Assembly (NCBI RefSeq): GCF_000518245.1
Contig: NZ_KI912406.1
Location: 60,681-124,680, forward strand
Direction of reading: 5' to 3'
Origin: Brachyspira alvinipulli ATCC 51933
Lineage (GTDB): Bacteria; Spirochaetota; Brachyspiria; Brachyspirales; Brachyspiraceae
DNA: 64,000 nucleotides
Every line of letters begins with the position of its first letter. Positions within the stretch are counted from its first letter, which is position 1. The notes under the pieces were generated by a model. It saw only the letters and a list, made by a program, of their open reading frames with translations. It did not search any database and was not told the DNA's origin. This document shows positions 54,861-63,948 of the stretch, piece by piece. The position numbers and the translations under genes were made by a program.

Positions 54861-55433
54861 TTAAGGTGAAGGATTTTTATTAGTACCTATAGTATCAGGG
54901 TCTCCAAAACTTCCTTTAGGCAGACCATTTACTATTGATTCTATTTGACTTACTTGTTCTTGAGTAATACCGCTGTTTCCTACTAATTTATCAACATCTA
55001 TATTTCCATTACTGTCTATTCCGCCATTGCTTGCTATATTAACCATTATACCTAAGGCCTTGTCTTCACCAACTATAGTTAATATATCATTTATAGCTTT
55101 TTTACCATCTTCTGTCATATCTACAGTATATAATGTATCACCCGCAGGTACTGTTACTATATATCCTTTATCATCTCCTGAAGGCTTATCGTCTTTGTAT
55201 ATTCCGCCTACACCTAAGATATTGTCTTCAAATGTATAATTTTTATCTCCGCTCCCAGTGCTAATAGTAATTTTATTGCCATTATCATTTACTGTAACAC
55301 CTTGCCATTTATTATTTTCCATTTTATTTAAAAATAACTCAGGACCTGGTCCTGTAATTGTAAGGCTTGTTTTTTTACATGAAAAAAACGTTATTATAAT
55401 AAATAATACAGCAATATACTTGACTGCTTTCAC
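54861..55433 (-). CDS. Lipoprotein of unknown function
   Basis: 190 residues starting at GTG 55433, with GGAG 7 bases upstream. Signal MKAVKYIAVLFIIITFFSC (lipobox FFSC). The mature part is Gly/Asp/Lys-rich with a beta-strand look (GNKITISTGSGDKNYTFEDN) and a C-terminal EQVSQIESIVNGLPKGSFG segment. No known domain. First gene of the envelope run; an 89-base gap separates it from the barrel genes. Confidence 0.75.
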   Translation of the reverse strand: MKAVKYIAVLFIIITFFSCKKTSLTITGPGPELFLNKMENNKWQGVTVNDNGNKITISTGSGDKNYTFEDNILGVGGIYKDDKPSGDDKGYIVTVPAGDTLYTVDMTEDGKKAINDILTIVGEDKALGIMVNIASNGGIDSNGNIDVDKLVGNSGITQEQVSQIESIVNGLPKGSFGDPDTIGTNKNPSP

Positions 55434-55567
55434 TTCTTATCTCCATAAATAATACTTATACTTTTATTATATATTTTTTTTCTATAAAAACAACATAAAA
55501 TTATACTGTTATATAAAGTCGACTATATTAACTTTAAAAATTAGTTTATATAATATTTTTTATATGC

Positions 55568-55596
55568 TTGACAGAAAATTTGAATTAAAGTAAAAT
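55568..55596 (+). promoter_or_regulatory. Promoter for the HIRAN gene and holA
   Basis: TTGACA (55568-55573), 17-base spacer, TAAAAT (55591-55596), 40 bases before the start codon. Confidence 0.65.
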
Positions 55597-55636
55597 TTAT
55601 AGATGTTCAATATTAAAAAGGTAATACTTTCCGTTT

Positions 55637-56071
55637 ATGAATAATATTAATGATAATACAAAACATATTACATATATAACTAATCATGAAAAAAATAGTT
55701 TCAGAAGAATTATTATAAATAGAAATTATAAAACTAAGAGATATTATATAGATTTTTTTGTTGCAGGATATAAATATAATGACGGAAAGGAGATAATAGA
55801 ATTTTTATGCAAAAATGAATCTGTAACTCTTGTTCATGAAATATTTAACCCTTATGACAGATTTGCTATAGCTATATATGACAGCAGAAATTATTTCCGT
55901 TTAGGTTATATTCCTAGTGTTATTTCACCTTTAATATCATATAAACTTGAAGATAAAAAAAATAAAGTGCATGCTGTAATAAAAAGTATTAAACTTGAAG
56001 AAGATGATGAGTGCAAAATAGAGATAAGAGTATTTATAGATATAGTAAAGAAGTCTAAGAAGAACAGTTAA
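55637..56071 (+). CDS. Stand-alone HIRAN-domain protein
   Basis: 144 residues. The HIRAN pattern is clear: FFVAGYKYNDG, VTLVHEIFNPYDRFAIAIYD, then FRLGYIPSVISPLISYKLED. HIRAN domains bind 3' DNA ends and are usually fused to helicases or nucleases; here the domain stands alone with a short N-terminal extension. It is 69 bases upstream of holA and may be read with it, which would fit a DNA-related role. Confidence 0.82.
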   Translation: MNNINDNTKHITYITNHEKNSFRRIIINRNYKTKRYYIDFFVAGYKYNDGKEIIEFLCKNESVTLVHEIFNPYDRFAIAIYDSRNYFRLGYIPSVISPLISYKLEDKKNKVHAVIKSIKLEEDDECKIEIRVFIDIVKKSKKNS

Positions 56072-56140
56072 AAATATAGCTATTGCATCTTAATATACAT
56101 TATGATATTATTAATCGTAAATTTATTATAAAAGTTATAT

Positions 56141-57157
56141 ATGAAAAAAATTTCAGTAAAAACAGAATTAGCTTTTCAAAAAGTTAAAGATGAATATATT
56201 AAAGAGCCTTTTAACTATGGTATTTATATATTAACAGGAAAAGAAAGACTTTTTAAAAAGGCTTTTATTGCTTCTATGCATTCTTATATGTTTCCAGATG
56301 AAGGAGACAGTGAAATGAATTATAGTGTGTTCTATGATAAAAATGACGCTGTAGGATTTGCTCCATTAGAAGTAGCAGATACTCCTCCTTTTGGATCCAA
56401 ACTTAGACTTATTGTTATTTATAAATATAATAATTTTCAGGAAGATTTTTTAGAATATTGTTCTAATCCGTCTAAAACAGCTATTGTTATATTAGAAACC
56501 GAAAGTTTATTAGAAGAAGACCCTATATATAAATATTTTTCTAAAAAACAAAATTCAGATAATATATATTTTATAGATTTTCCTTTACCTGATGAAAATG
56601 ATTTTAGAGGATTAATTAATGCCTATGTTAATAAACAAGGGAAAAAAATATCTACAGATGCTGTTGAGTATTTAATTAATAATATAAATTTGGATTATGA
56701 TTCACTTTATTCCGAGCTTGCAAAAATATGCAATTATAATGATAAAGATTATTTGCATATTGAAGATATTATGGATTTTACTTATGTATCTAAAAATAGA
56801 AACATATTTGACTTTTTAGATGCTGTTTTTGAGAGAGATAGAAAAAAATGCTTTAGTATTATGCATAGGCTTGATCAAGATGCCTCAAGTTCTCTTACAT
56901 TGATGATGAATAATTTTATGGCAATATACTATATGAAAATATTTAGTCCTCAAACAACTTTAAATGAAATAAGTAAATTAACTAAAATACCAGAGTTTAT
57001 CTTAAAAAAGAAAAAAAACTCATTAAAACTTTTCTCTTTAGAAGAAGTTGTAAATATAATATCAAAAATATCATATTTAAATACTTTAAGTGTTACAACA
57101 CCTGTAAATATTTTTAAAGCACATTTTGAATTATTTTTGTTTACAATAACTAAATAA
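56141..57157 (+). CDS. holA: DNA polymerase III subunit delta
   Basis: 338 residues. Clamp-loader delta layout: an AAA-like N-terminal part (YGIYILTGKERLFKKAFIAS, VADTPPFGSKLRLIVI), a central LPDENDFRGLINAYVNKQGK lid, and a C-terminal helical collar (NIFDFLDAVFERDRKKCFSI). As in other delta subunits, no Walker A motif. It opens the beta clamp. Overall sequence divergence lowers certainty slightly. Confidence 0.85.
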   Translation: MKKISVKTELAFQKVKDEYIKEPFNYGIYILTGKERLFKKAFIASMHSYMFPDEGDSEMNYSVFYDKNDAVGFAPLEVADTPPFGSKLRLIVIYKYNNFQEDFLEYCSNPSKTAIVILETESLLEEDPIYKYFSKKQNSDNIYFIDFPLPDENDFRGLINAYVNKQGKKISTDAVEYLINNINLDYDSLYSELAKICNYNDKDYLHIEDIMDFTYVSKNRNIFDFLDAVFERDRKKCFSIMHRLDQDASSSLTLMMNNFMAIYYMKIFSPQTTLNEISKLTKIPEFILKKKKNSLKLFSLEEVVNIISKISYLNTLSVTTPVNIFKAHFELFLFTITK

Positions 57158-57411
57158 ATATAAACATTTTATAGTATTTAATTATGAAATTATCAGTATA
57201 TTTACAAAAATTATTTTTATTTCTTTGCATCTAGTTATTTAGATATATGAAGTTTACAATGTTTATCAACATAACTATATTTTAGATTTATCCATATTCA
57301 AACAAAAATATATTTTATATTTCATTTAGGATAATTTTTTATATTTTTATATTATAAAACTTATTTTAATATAAAATGAAATAAATAAACTAAGTTTTAC
57401 AGCAATTTTCT
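57158..57411. other. Gene-free AT-rich intergenic region
   Basis: No ORF with a ribosome-binding site, hairpin with T-run, or copy of the intergenic repeat was seen. The promoter for the next gene lies just after it. Confidence 0.45.
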
Positions 57412-57440
57412 TTGACAAATAACCATTTATTTTGTATAAT
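57412..57440 (+). promoter_or_regulatory. Consensus promoter for the ComFB-like gene
   Basis: TTGACA (57412-57417), 17-base spacer, TATAAT (57435-57440): perfect match, 27 bases before the start codon. Confidence 0.85.
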
Positions 57441-57467
57441 ATCTCATAAATTTATAGGATGGTGCTT

Positions 57468-58133
57468 ATGTATTTAGTTAACCTTATGGAACAAAAAGTT
57501 TCAAAATTAGCAGATTCTTATTTAAAAGAAAAAAATATACCAGTTAATACAAATATGCGTATGGATATCATAGCATATACTTTAAATAGAGTTCAATCTC
57601 AGTATGTTACAAGTGCCAGAGGTGTTTTACATAGTTATAATAGAGATCTTATACAAAGCAACACTGAAATTTTAAGTATTATAGCAGATGCATGCGAAAT
57701 AGTTACTAGAAGAAAAGAAAATACTTTATTAGAATCTGTTCCATCTATAAATGAGAATGGATACTATATAACATATCCAAGCATAATGGGTAATATAACC
57801 TCTTCTAATAATTTTGAAAAAATAGATAATGCCTTGGTTTATATTTTCTATGAGAATAAAATATTACAGGGTTATGGAGTTAATTTTCCAAATCCAGCTA
57901 TAGTGTCAAGTAATGTACCTGGAAAGTTTATGTTTTGTTTTATGCCTAAAAAGGTTGATAGTAATACAGAGATAGATGTTAATTTAGATATAGTTGTAGA
58001 ATCAGAAAAATATATGCAGTATAAAAGTGTATTATCATTTAAATTAAAGCCAACATACTATAATGTTGGAGATATGCCGCTTTTCTCAATAGAAGAAGTT
58101 AATGATATATTATTAATAGAGAATCAAATATAA
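57468..58133 (+). CDS. ComFB-like protein
   Basis: 221 residues from ATG at 57468; AGGA (57456-57459) fits this start and the ATG at 57459 overlaps it. Residues 1-90 match late-competence ComFB layout: VNLMEQKVSKLADSYLKEKN, MRMDIIAYTLNRVQSQYVTS, and a final helix IIADACEIVTRRK. The usual metal-binding cysteines are absent. The C-terminal 120 residues are beta-rich and unassigned. ComFB-type domains in other bacteria bind cyclic dinucleotides, but no such binding can be read here. Confidence 0.65.
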   Translation: MYLVNLMEQKVSKLADSYLKEKNIPVNTNMRMDIIAYTLNRVQSQYVTSARGVLHSYNRDLIQSNTEILSIIADACEIVTRRKENTLLESVPSINENGYYITYPSIMGNITSSNNFEKIDNALVYIFYENKILQGYGVNFPNPAIVSSNVPGKFMFCFMPKKVDSNTEIDVNLDIVVESEKYMQYKSVLSFKLKPTYYNVGDMPLFSIEEVNDILLIENQI

Positions 58134-58194
58134 AATATAATAAAGTAAAGCATTTGTTGATATTTGTGCATCATTGTATTTTAAAGAGAATTAG

Positions 58195-58731
58195 ATGAGA
58201 GTAATTAAATTTATTGTATTTGCATGCTTTTTTATTATTTTTATTGTTATAGCAAATTTAATTCATAAAAACCTTACCTCTTATGAAGTTACAGGAATAA
58301 GCAGTTCTTTTAATTATTATAATATATTATCATACAGTAATAATGATATAAAATCTTTGGTATCATTATCTTTTAAAACATCATTTGATAGCTTAGCATC
58401 CATTTTTGATATGGATAAATCTCTTTTAAAAAATACTATTATAAAAAAGAGCATTAATATAAGAGAAGAAGAGGCAGATCTTATAATATTTACAGGTAGT
58501 GATAGTATAGAGCAAATAACAATTAATACATCAAATAATGCGGATGCTTTTTTAGACAATTTATTAAATGATTTAAATTCAAATAATATACAATTAGAAA
58601 AAGAAATTCTTGATGATGAAAACGGAAATATTTTGGCTGAAATTTATTTTTATAAGACTGTAAACTATAAATTTGTTATTACTAAAAGCAATAATGATTT
58701 AGCAATAGATTATATAAATTTAAAGGTATAG
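58195..58731 (+). CDS. Membrane-anchored protein of unknown function
   Basis: 178 residues. A single N-terminal hydrophobic helix (IKFIVFACFFIIFIVIANLI) without lipobox, followed by a Ser/Asn-rich exported domain of mixed strands and helices. No family recognised. It lies 61 bases after the ComFB-like gene and may share its transcript. Confidence 0.65.
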   Translation: MRVIKFIVFACFFIIFIVIANLIHKNLTSYEVTGISSSFNYYNILSYSNNDIKSLVSLSFKTSFDSLASIFDMDKSLLKNTIIKKSINIREEEADLIIFTGSDSIEQITINTSNNADAFLDNLLNDLNSNNIQLEKEILDDENGNILAEIYFYKTVNYKFVITKSNNDLAIDYINLKV

Positions 58732-58759
58732 TATACTATATAAATTTTTTGATTTTTTC

Positions 58760-58793
58760 TTGACAAATAATTTACTTAGTAGTATCTTACTAA
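58760..58793 (+). promoter_or_regulatory. Promoter and overlapping inverted-repeat operator of the Fur-family gene
   Basis: TTGACA (58760-58765), 17-base spacer, TATCTT (58783-58788). An inverted repeat TTAGTA (58776-58781) - six bases - TACTAA (58788-58793) covers the -10 region. Its size suits a dimeric winged-helix repressor, so autoregulation by the encoded Fur/PerR protein is inferred. Confidence 0.6.
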
Positions 58794-58838
58794 ATAAGAT
58801 TAATTATCAATTACAATTATTAATGGGGTTATTATTCT

Positions 58839-59222
58839 ATGAATACAAGAAATACTATACAAAAACAAGTCATTTTAAATGCCGTTAGAGAGTTAAAGAA
58901 CCATCCAACTTCTGAGGAAGTATATAACTATATTAAACCTAATTTTCCTTCTATAAGTTTAGGGACTGTATATAGGAATTTAAATCTATTATCAGATACT
59001 AAAGAAATACAAAAACTTTCTATTATAGATGATGCTGTACGTTTTGACCATATAACAAATGAACATTATCATTTTCAATGTAGTAAATGTAAACAATTGA
59101 TTGATATACCTATGGAATATCAAGACAAATTAGATGATTTAGTTTCTAAAGAATATGGTGTAGATATACTAAAACATGATATCGTTTTCACAGGTATTTG
59201 TAAAAACTGTAAACATTCTTAA
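58839..59222 (+). CDS. Fur-family transcriptional regulator (PerR-like)
   Basis: 127 residues. N-terminal winged helix (QKQVILNAVRELKNHPTSEEVYNYI region, then SISLGTVYRNLNLLSD). The regulatory-metal region is RFDHITNEHYHFQCSKC. Structural zinc cysteines are CSKC and CKNC. The short N-terminus and lack of a His-rich tail favour PerR over Fur or Zur, but the metal cannot be settled by eye. Confidence 0.88.
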   Translation: MNTRNTIQKQVILNAVRELKNHPTSEEVYNYIKPNFPSISLGTVYRNLNLLSDTKEIQKLSIIDDAVRFDHITNEHYHFQCSKCKQLIDIPMEYQDKLDDLVSKEYGVDILKHDIVFTGICKNCKHS

Positions 59223-59335
59223 AATATTGTTATGCTTATTATTTTTTATTAATAACGATATTTACAGTCTTGATTTTAATATTTATATTTTATATACTAT
59301 TTAATATATAACATTTTAAATTTAAGGAATAATAT

Positions 59336-60922
59336 ATGTCAAAAGGCTATTTAGCTTTAGTGCTGCATGCTCATCTCCCTTATGTGAGACATCCTGAACA
59401 TGAGAACTTTTTAGAGGAAGAATGGTTATATGAAGCTATTACCGAAACTTATATACCATTGCTGGATGCTTATGATAGGATGGTTAATGACGGTATTAAT
59501 TTTAAAATAACTATGAGTGTCACTCCTCCGCTTATGAATATGCTGGCTAATGAGCTGCTTCAAAATAGATATGTTAATTATATAGAAAAATTGATTAAAT
59601 TGTCAGAATTGGAATGCGAAAGAACATCATTAGATCCGAATTTTCATCATACTGCAGAATTTTACAGAGATAAATTTAGAAAGATAAGAGATATTTTTGT
59701 TTATAAATATAATAAAAATATATTGAATGGATTTAGATACTTTTTAGAAAGAGGAAATTTAGAAATTATAACATGCGGAGCCACTCACGGATTCTTTCCT
59801 TTTATGCAGGAATATCCTAATGCTATAGAAGCTCAGCTTAGAATGGCTGTAAAAACTCATGAAAGGCATTTAGGAAGGAAGCCAACGGGAATATGGCTTG
59901 GTGAATGCGGTTTTTTTCCGGGATTAGAAAAGCATTTGGCAAATAACGGCATAAAATATTTCTTTGTAGATACTCATGGTATAATGTATGCAGATAAAGT
60001 TCCAAAATACGGTGTTTATGCTCCTTTATATTGTTCAAGAGAAAGCAGAGTTGCTGCTTTTGGAAGAGATATTGAAAGTTCAAGAAGCGTATGGAGTGCT
60101 GAGGTCGGATATCCCGGAGATTTTAGATATAGAGAGTTTTATAGAGATATAGGCTATGATTTGCCTTTTGATTATATTAAAGATTTTATACAAAGTAATG
60201 GTCTTAGAAAAAATACTGGAATAAAATACTATAGAATTACAGGAAAAGACTGTGCTAAAGAGCCTTATAATCCAGAATGGGCTATGGAAGCTGCAGGAGA
60301 TCATGCAGGAAATTTTATGTTTAATAGAGAAAAACAGATAGAATATTTGTCTTCTGTAATGGACAGACCTCCTATAGTAGTTTCTCCTTATGATGCTGAA
60401 CTTTTCGGACATTGGTGGTATGAAGGACCTATGTTTATAGAATTTTTAATGAGAAAGATTCATTATGATCAAAATACTATAGAAACAATAACTCCGAAAG
60501 AATATTTGGAAAGACACCCAGTGAATCAAATATCAATGCCTTCTATGTCAAGCTGGGGAGCTAATGGATACGGAGAAGTTTGGCTAAATGGTACAAACGG
60601 ATGGATTTACAGACATTTGCATAAAGCGGCAGAACGTATGGCAGAATTGGCGCATGATTATTATAATGAAACTGGTCTTTATGAAAGAGCTTTAAATCAG
60701 GCAGCACGTGAATTATTGCTTGCTCAAAGCAGCGACTGGGCTTTCATTATGCATACCGGCACTATGGTTGATTATGCTGTTAATACTACTAAATTATATA
60801 TAAAAAGATTTACTGATCTTTATTATGCTATAAAAAATAGGGATCTAAATGAAGAATGGCTAAGCAAATTAGAGTGGAGAGATGATATATTCCCAGAAAT
60901 GGATTTTAGAATATACAATTAA
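59336..60922 (+). CDS. Glycoside hydrolase family 57 1,4-alpha-glucan branching enzyme
   Basis: 528 residues. Family signature LALVLHAHLPYVRHPEHENF at the N-terminus, catalytic glutamate E190 in GIWLGECGFFPGLE and catalytic aspartate D353 in PYDAELFGHWWYEG, then a C-terminal helical domain (ARELLLAQSSDWAFIMHTGT). It makes alpha-1,6 branches in glycogen-like glucan and is an alternative to GlgB. Monocistronic with its own terminator. Confidence 0.93.
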   Translation: MSKGYLALVLHAHLPYVRHPEHENFLEEEWLYEAITETYIPLLDAYDRMVNDGINFKITMSVTPPLMNMLANELLQNRYVNYIEKLIKLSELECERTSLDPNFHHTAEFYRDKFRKIRDIFVYKYNKNILNGFRYFLERGNLEIITCGATHGFFPFMQEYPNAIEAQLRMAVKTHERHLGRKPTGIWLGECGFFPGLEKHLANNGIKYFFVDTHGIMYADKVPKYGVYAPLYCSRESRVAAFGRDIESSRSVWSAEVGYPGDFRYREFYRDIGYDLPFDYIKDFIQSNGLRKNTGIKYYRITGKDCAKEPYNPEWAMEAAGDHAGNFMFNREKQIEYLSSVMDRPPIVVSPYDAELFGHWWYEGPMFIEFLMRKIHYDQNTIETITPKEYLERHPVNQISMPSMSSWGANGYGEVWLNGTNGWIYRHLHKAAERMAELAHDYYNETGLYERALNQAARELLLAQSSDWAFIMHTGTMVDYAVNTTKLYIKRFTDLYYAIKNRDLNEEWLSKLEWRDDIFPEMDFRIYN

Positions 60923-60936
60923 TTTTTAAATATATT

Positions 60937-60974
60937 AGAGTATGTGTATTAAAAAATATACATACTCTTTTTTT
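60937..60974 (+). terminator. Terminator after the GH57 gene
   Basis: AGAGTATGTGTATT (60937-60950) pairs with AATATACATACTCT (60955-60968), one G-U, AAAA loop, then seven T. Confidence 0.88.
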
Positions 60975-61112
60975 ATCTGTGTAAAATTATTTTTGTATGT
61001 AAAAATTCAGTTCTTCGTATTTTTTGCTGTCATAAAAGAATTAGGATGCAAGGTAAAACTTCATTATACTTATAAATATTTATTTGAATAGTTTTATATA
61101 TAGGATCTATTT

Positions 61113-62096
61113 ATGAAAGAGATAAACATAACAGATATAGAAAATATAAAAATAGGCAATGCGCAAAATAAAGAAGCTGCCACAGGATGTACGGTTATAA
61201 TATGTGAAAGAGGCGCCGCTGTTGGTTTGGATGTTAGGGGAGGAGGGCCTGCATCAAGGGAGAGCGAACTTACTAAACCATTTGCAACTACTGAAATTAT
61301 ACATGCTGTACTTTTAAGCGGAGGAAGTGCTTTTGCTTTAGATGCTTCCGGCGGAGTTATGAAATATTTAGAGGAAAGAAATATTGGTTTTGATGTAGGT
61401 GTTACAAAGGTTCCTTTAGTTTGTCAGTCTTGTATATTTGATTTAAGAATTGGCGATTATAAAGTTCGTCCTGATATTAATATGGCTTATGATGCTTGTA
61501 TAGATTCTGAAAATAATAATCCTAAAATGGGAAATTACGGAGCAGGTACTGGAGCAACTGTAGGAAAAATTTTAGGCAGTGATTATGCTATGAAATCTGG
61601 ACTTGGTTTTTATGCTGTTCAAATTGATTATGTAAAGATTGGTGCTGTAGTGTCTGTTAATGCTTTTGGGGATATATATGATTATGATAATGGAGAAATG
61701 ATAGCAGGTCTTCTTAATGAAAATAAAAATGGATTAAGAAGTTCTGAAAAAGAGCTTATAAAAATTACACAAAATAAAAATTTATCATTTACTTCTGCAG
61801 CTAAAGACATAGTTACAAATACTACAATAGGGGCAGTTATAACCAATGCTAAGTTTACGAAATCGCAAATGGGAAAGATTGCTTCTATGGCGCATAATGG
61901 ATTTGCAAGAACAATAAAGCCTGTTCATACAACATTAGACGGCGACAGTATTTATGCTATGAGTGTGGGAGATATTAATGCTAATTTGGATGCAGTAGGT
62001 ACTATTGCGGCAATTGTTATGGGGCGTGCTATTAATAATGCTGTAAAAGCTGCTGAGTCTTTACATGGTTTTAAATCTTATAGTGATATAAAATAA
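61113..62096 (+). CDS. P1-family (DmpA-type) self-processing peptidase
   Basis: 327 residues. Typical blocks: GCTVIICERGAAVGLDVRGG, PASRESELTKP, HAVLLSGGSAFALDASGGV and GAGTGATVGKILG. The self-cleavage site that frees the N-terminal nucleophile of the small subunit is expected at NTTIGAVITNA (residues 236-246). Relatives are D-aminopeptidase/L-aminopeptidase-esterases and nylon-oligomer hydrolases; the natural substrate is unknown. No signal peptide. Confidence 0.9.
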   Translation: MKEINITDIENIKIGNAQNKEAATGCTVIICERGAAVGLDVRGGGPASRESELTKPFATTEIIHAVLLSGGSAFALDASGGVMKYLEERNIGFDVGVTKVPLVCQSCIFDLRIGDYKVRPDINMAYDACIDSENNNPKMGNYGAGTGATVGKILGSDYAMKSGLGFYAVQIDYVKIGAVVSVNAFGDIYDYDNGEMIAGLLNENKNGLRSSEKELIKITQNKNLSFTSAAKDIVTNTTIGAVITNAKFTKSQMGKIASMAHNGFARTIKPVHTTLDGDSIYAMSVGDINANLDAVGTIAAIVMGRAINNAVKAAESLHGFKSYSDIK

Positions 62097-62152
62097 TAAT
62101 AGTTAAATAAAATAGCATTTTTATATTTTTATGATTGAATTATTTAATAATG

Positions 62153-63085
62153 TTACAAATCTAATTCTAGCTGATAACATTCATCTAATAATCTTTTATT
62201 GGCTATATTTACATTATTCTCATCAATATCTATACCTATATAATATCTGTTTATATTTTTAGCGGCTACGCAAGTTGTACCTGAACCAACAAATGGATCT
62301 AAAATAACAGCATTTTCTTTTGTTACCAATGATATTAATAATTCCATTAATTTTATAGGTTTTTGATTAACATGCATACCAGAATCATATTTTGTTACAT
62401 CTACTTTTATTATATTATCATAAAAATTATTATCTTTATGATTTATACAATACTTTTTTATTGCTTCTTCATTCCAAGCACCAACGTCATTATTTATTAC
62501 ATTATCCGCTATTGTAGAGCCTATTTTATATGGTTTTTGAAACCATAATATAGGTTCAAATATAGGTCTTAAATTAGCAACTCTCCAGCCTTTCCATTTT
62601 TCATAATTTTTAATATCATTTCTTCTTTCATATATAGATGATAGTCTTTGAGCTTTAGCAGCAGCAGCATTTTTTTCCCAAGCAAGCATATCTTTAAATG
62701 TAAAACCTGCATCTTCAAGTGCCACTATACATCTATGAGCATATCTTCTGCCGGCAAAAACGAAACAGCTTGCTCCAGGTTTTAAAACTCTAAGCCAATC
62801 TGAAGCCCAAGAAGAACACCATTCTTGGTATTCTAAAGGTATTTTTTTATCTGCTTCGCTCCAGCCATTTAAAGGTTTTCCTCTTCTTTTAAATAAACTT
62901 CCTATTTCTAATTGGGCATTTGAAGCTCCTCCTAAAGCTGAGTTTGAATTATTATGTAATACATCCCAATCTTCGTAAGATATTCCATAAGGTATATCTG
63001 ATATAATAGCATGTATAGTTTCGCTATCAATAGTTTTCATTATATCTATTGAATCACCGCATATTATTTTATCTATAATATTCAT
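62153..63085 (-). CDS. Adenine-specific DNA methyltransferase of a HindIII-type system
   Basis: 310 residues. The catalytic motif DIPYG lies at 30-34, before the SAM motif DPFVGSGTT near residue 265, which is the beta-class order. A central variable segment (about 45-200) is the target-recognition part. By pairing with a HindIII-like endonuclease it should methylate the first adenine type target in AAGCTT; this is inference from the partner. Start ATG overlaps the endonuclease stop by four bases (ATGA). Confidence 0.88.
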   Translation of the reverse strand: MNIIDKIICGDSIDIMKTIDSETIHAIISDIPYGISYEDWDVLHNNSNSALGGASNAQLEIGSLFKRRGKPLNGWSEADKKIPLEYQEWCSSWASDWLRVLKPGASCFVFAGRRYAHRCIVALEDAGFTFKDMLAWEKNAAAAKAQRLSSIYERRNDIKNYEKWKGWRVANLRPIFEPILWFQKPYKIGSTIADNVINNDVGAWNEEAIKKYCINHKDNNFYDNIIKVDVTKYDSGMHVNQKPIKLMELLISLVTKENAVILDPFVGSGTTCVAAKNINRYYIGIDIDENNVNIANKRLLDECYQLELDL

Positions 63086-63948
63086 AATTGAACCTTTTTT
63101 ATAAAATCATCTATATGTTTAATTCTATCTTCTAATTTTTGCGATTTGAGCAATTCAGATATTGCTTGTTCTTTAGTATAACTTTTTATTATGTTTATTT
63201 CATTTTTTAAATATATTTTTTCTTTTATTGATCTGTTTTTTATTATATCAATTTGATTAATCAATGTATCATTGAATTTGTTATTATTAATATTTATAGT
63301 GTGGCAAAATGCTTCATTAAAATTATAGAAAAAATTATTTTCACTGTCTTTCAATGAAATTTTTTCAGAATATAAAGTTCCAAAATTCCACACATTTTCA
63401 AAATTTATATATTTATTTTCTTTAATATTGTTTTCTATCAAAAATATTAAATGTTCCCAACTTAGTAAACATACATTTTTTTCTAATGATTGTTTATAAA
63501 TTTGGCTTTTTTTTCTAGGATATTGGAAATATGGATAACATAAAATAGAATAATCTTCATCTTTTTTCCATTTTGAAAGAGCATCAATTTTAAAATCTTT
63601 TTGATTTTTAGCAGTCCTGCTCATTCTAAAAGATTTAGCATCAGCTACTAAGGAATATTTATGTATTTTAGATTCCGCATATACATCTGCAGAATTCCCT
63701 CTTGTTTTTAAAACATCTGAATCAAGCCCTATTTCTCTAAAAGCTCTAGCTAAAATTATATCAGATAATTTTGAAAAAGCTTTTTCTTCTGTAGTATCAT
63801 GCCCTATTGATTCAGGTATTATTCCCACATTGTATATTATATCTAAAAAATTATTTGTATTTGCAACTATTTTTTCTAATTTTTCTGATATTTCATCAAA
63901 TGTTAATTTTTTAGATTTATGTATTTCCTCAACTAATTTATTAAACAT
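63082..63948 (-). CDS. HindIII-family type II restriction endonuclease
   Basis: 288 residues. The PD-(D/E)xK core reads GNSADVYAESKIHKYSLVAD then AKSFRMSRTAKNQKDFK, giving D88, D103 and K105. This and the following YFQYPRKKSQIYKQSLEKNV and LLSWEHLIFLIE blocks correspond closely to my recollection of R.HindIII, including order and spacing. The expected target is AAGCTT. GAGGA precedes ATG. The gene is intact and translationally coupled to the methyltransferase. Confidence 0.9.
   Translation of the reverse strand: MFNKLVEEIHKSKKLTFDEISEKLEKIVANTNNFLDIIYNVGIIPESIGHDTTEEKAFSKLSDIILARAFREIGLDSDVLKTRGNSADVYAESKIHKYSLVADAKSFRMSRTAKNQKDFKIDALSKWKKDEDYSILCYPYFQYPRKKSQIYKQSLEKNVCLLSWEHLIFLIENNIKENKYINFENVWNFGTLYSEKISLKDSENNFFYNFNEAFCHTININNNKFNDTLINQIDIIKNRSIKEKIYLKNEINIIKSYTKEQAISELLKSQKLEDRIKHIDDFIKKVQL

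Noticed and set aside
62153-63948. Depletion of AAGCTT as a sign of active restriction
   Set aside because: Several AAGCTT sites were seen while reading; I did not count them exactly, so no depletion is claimed.
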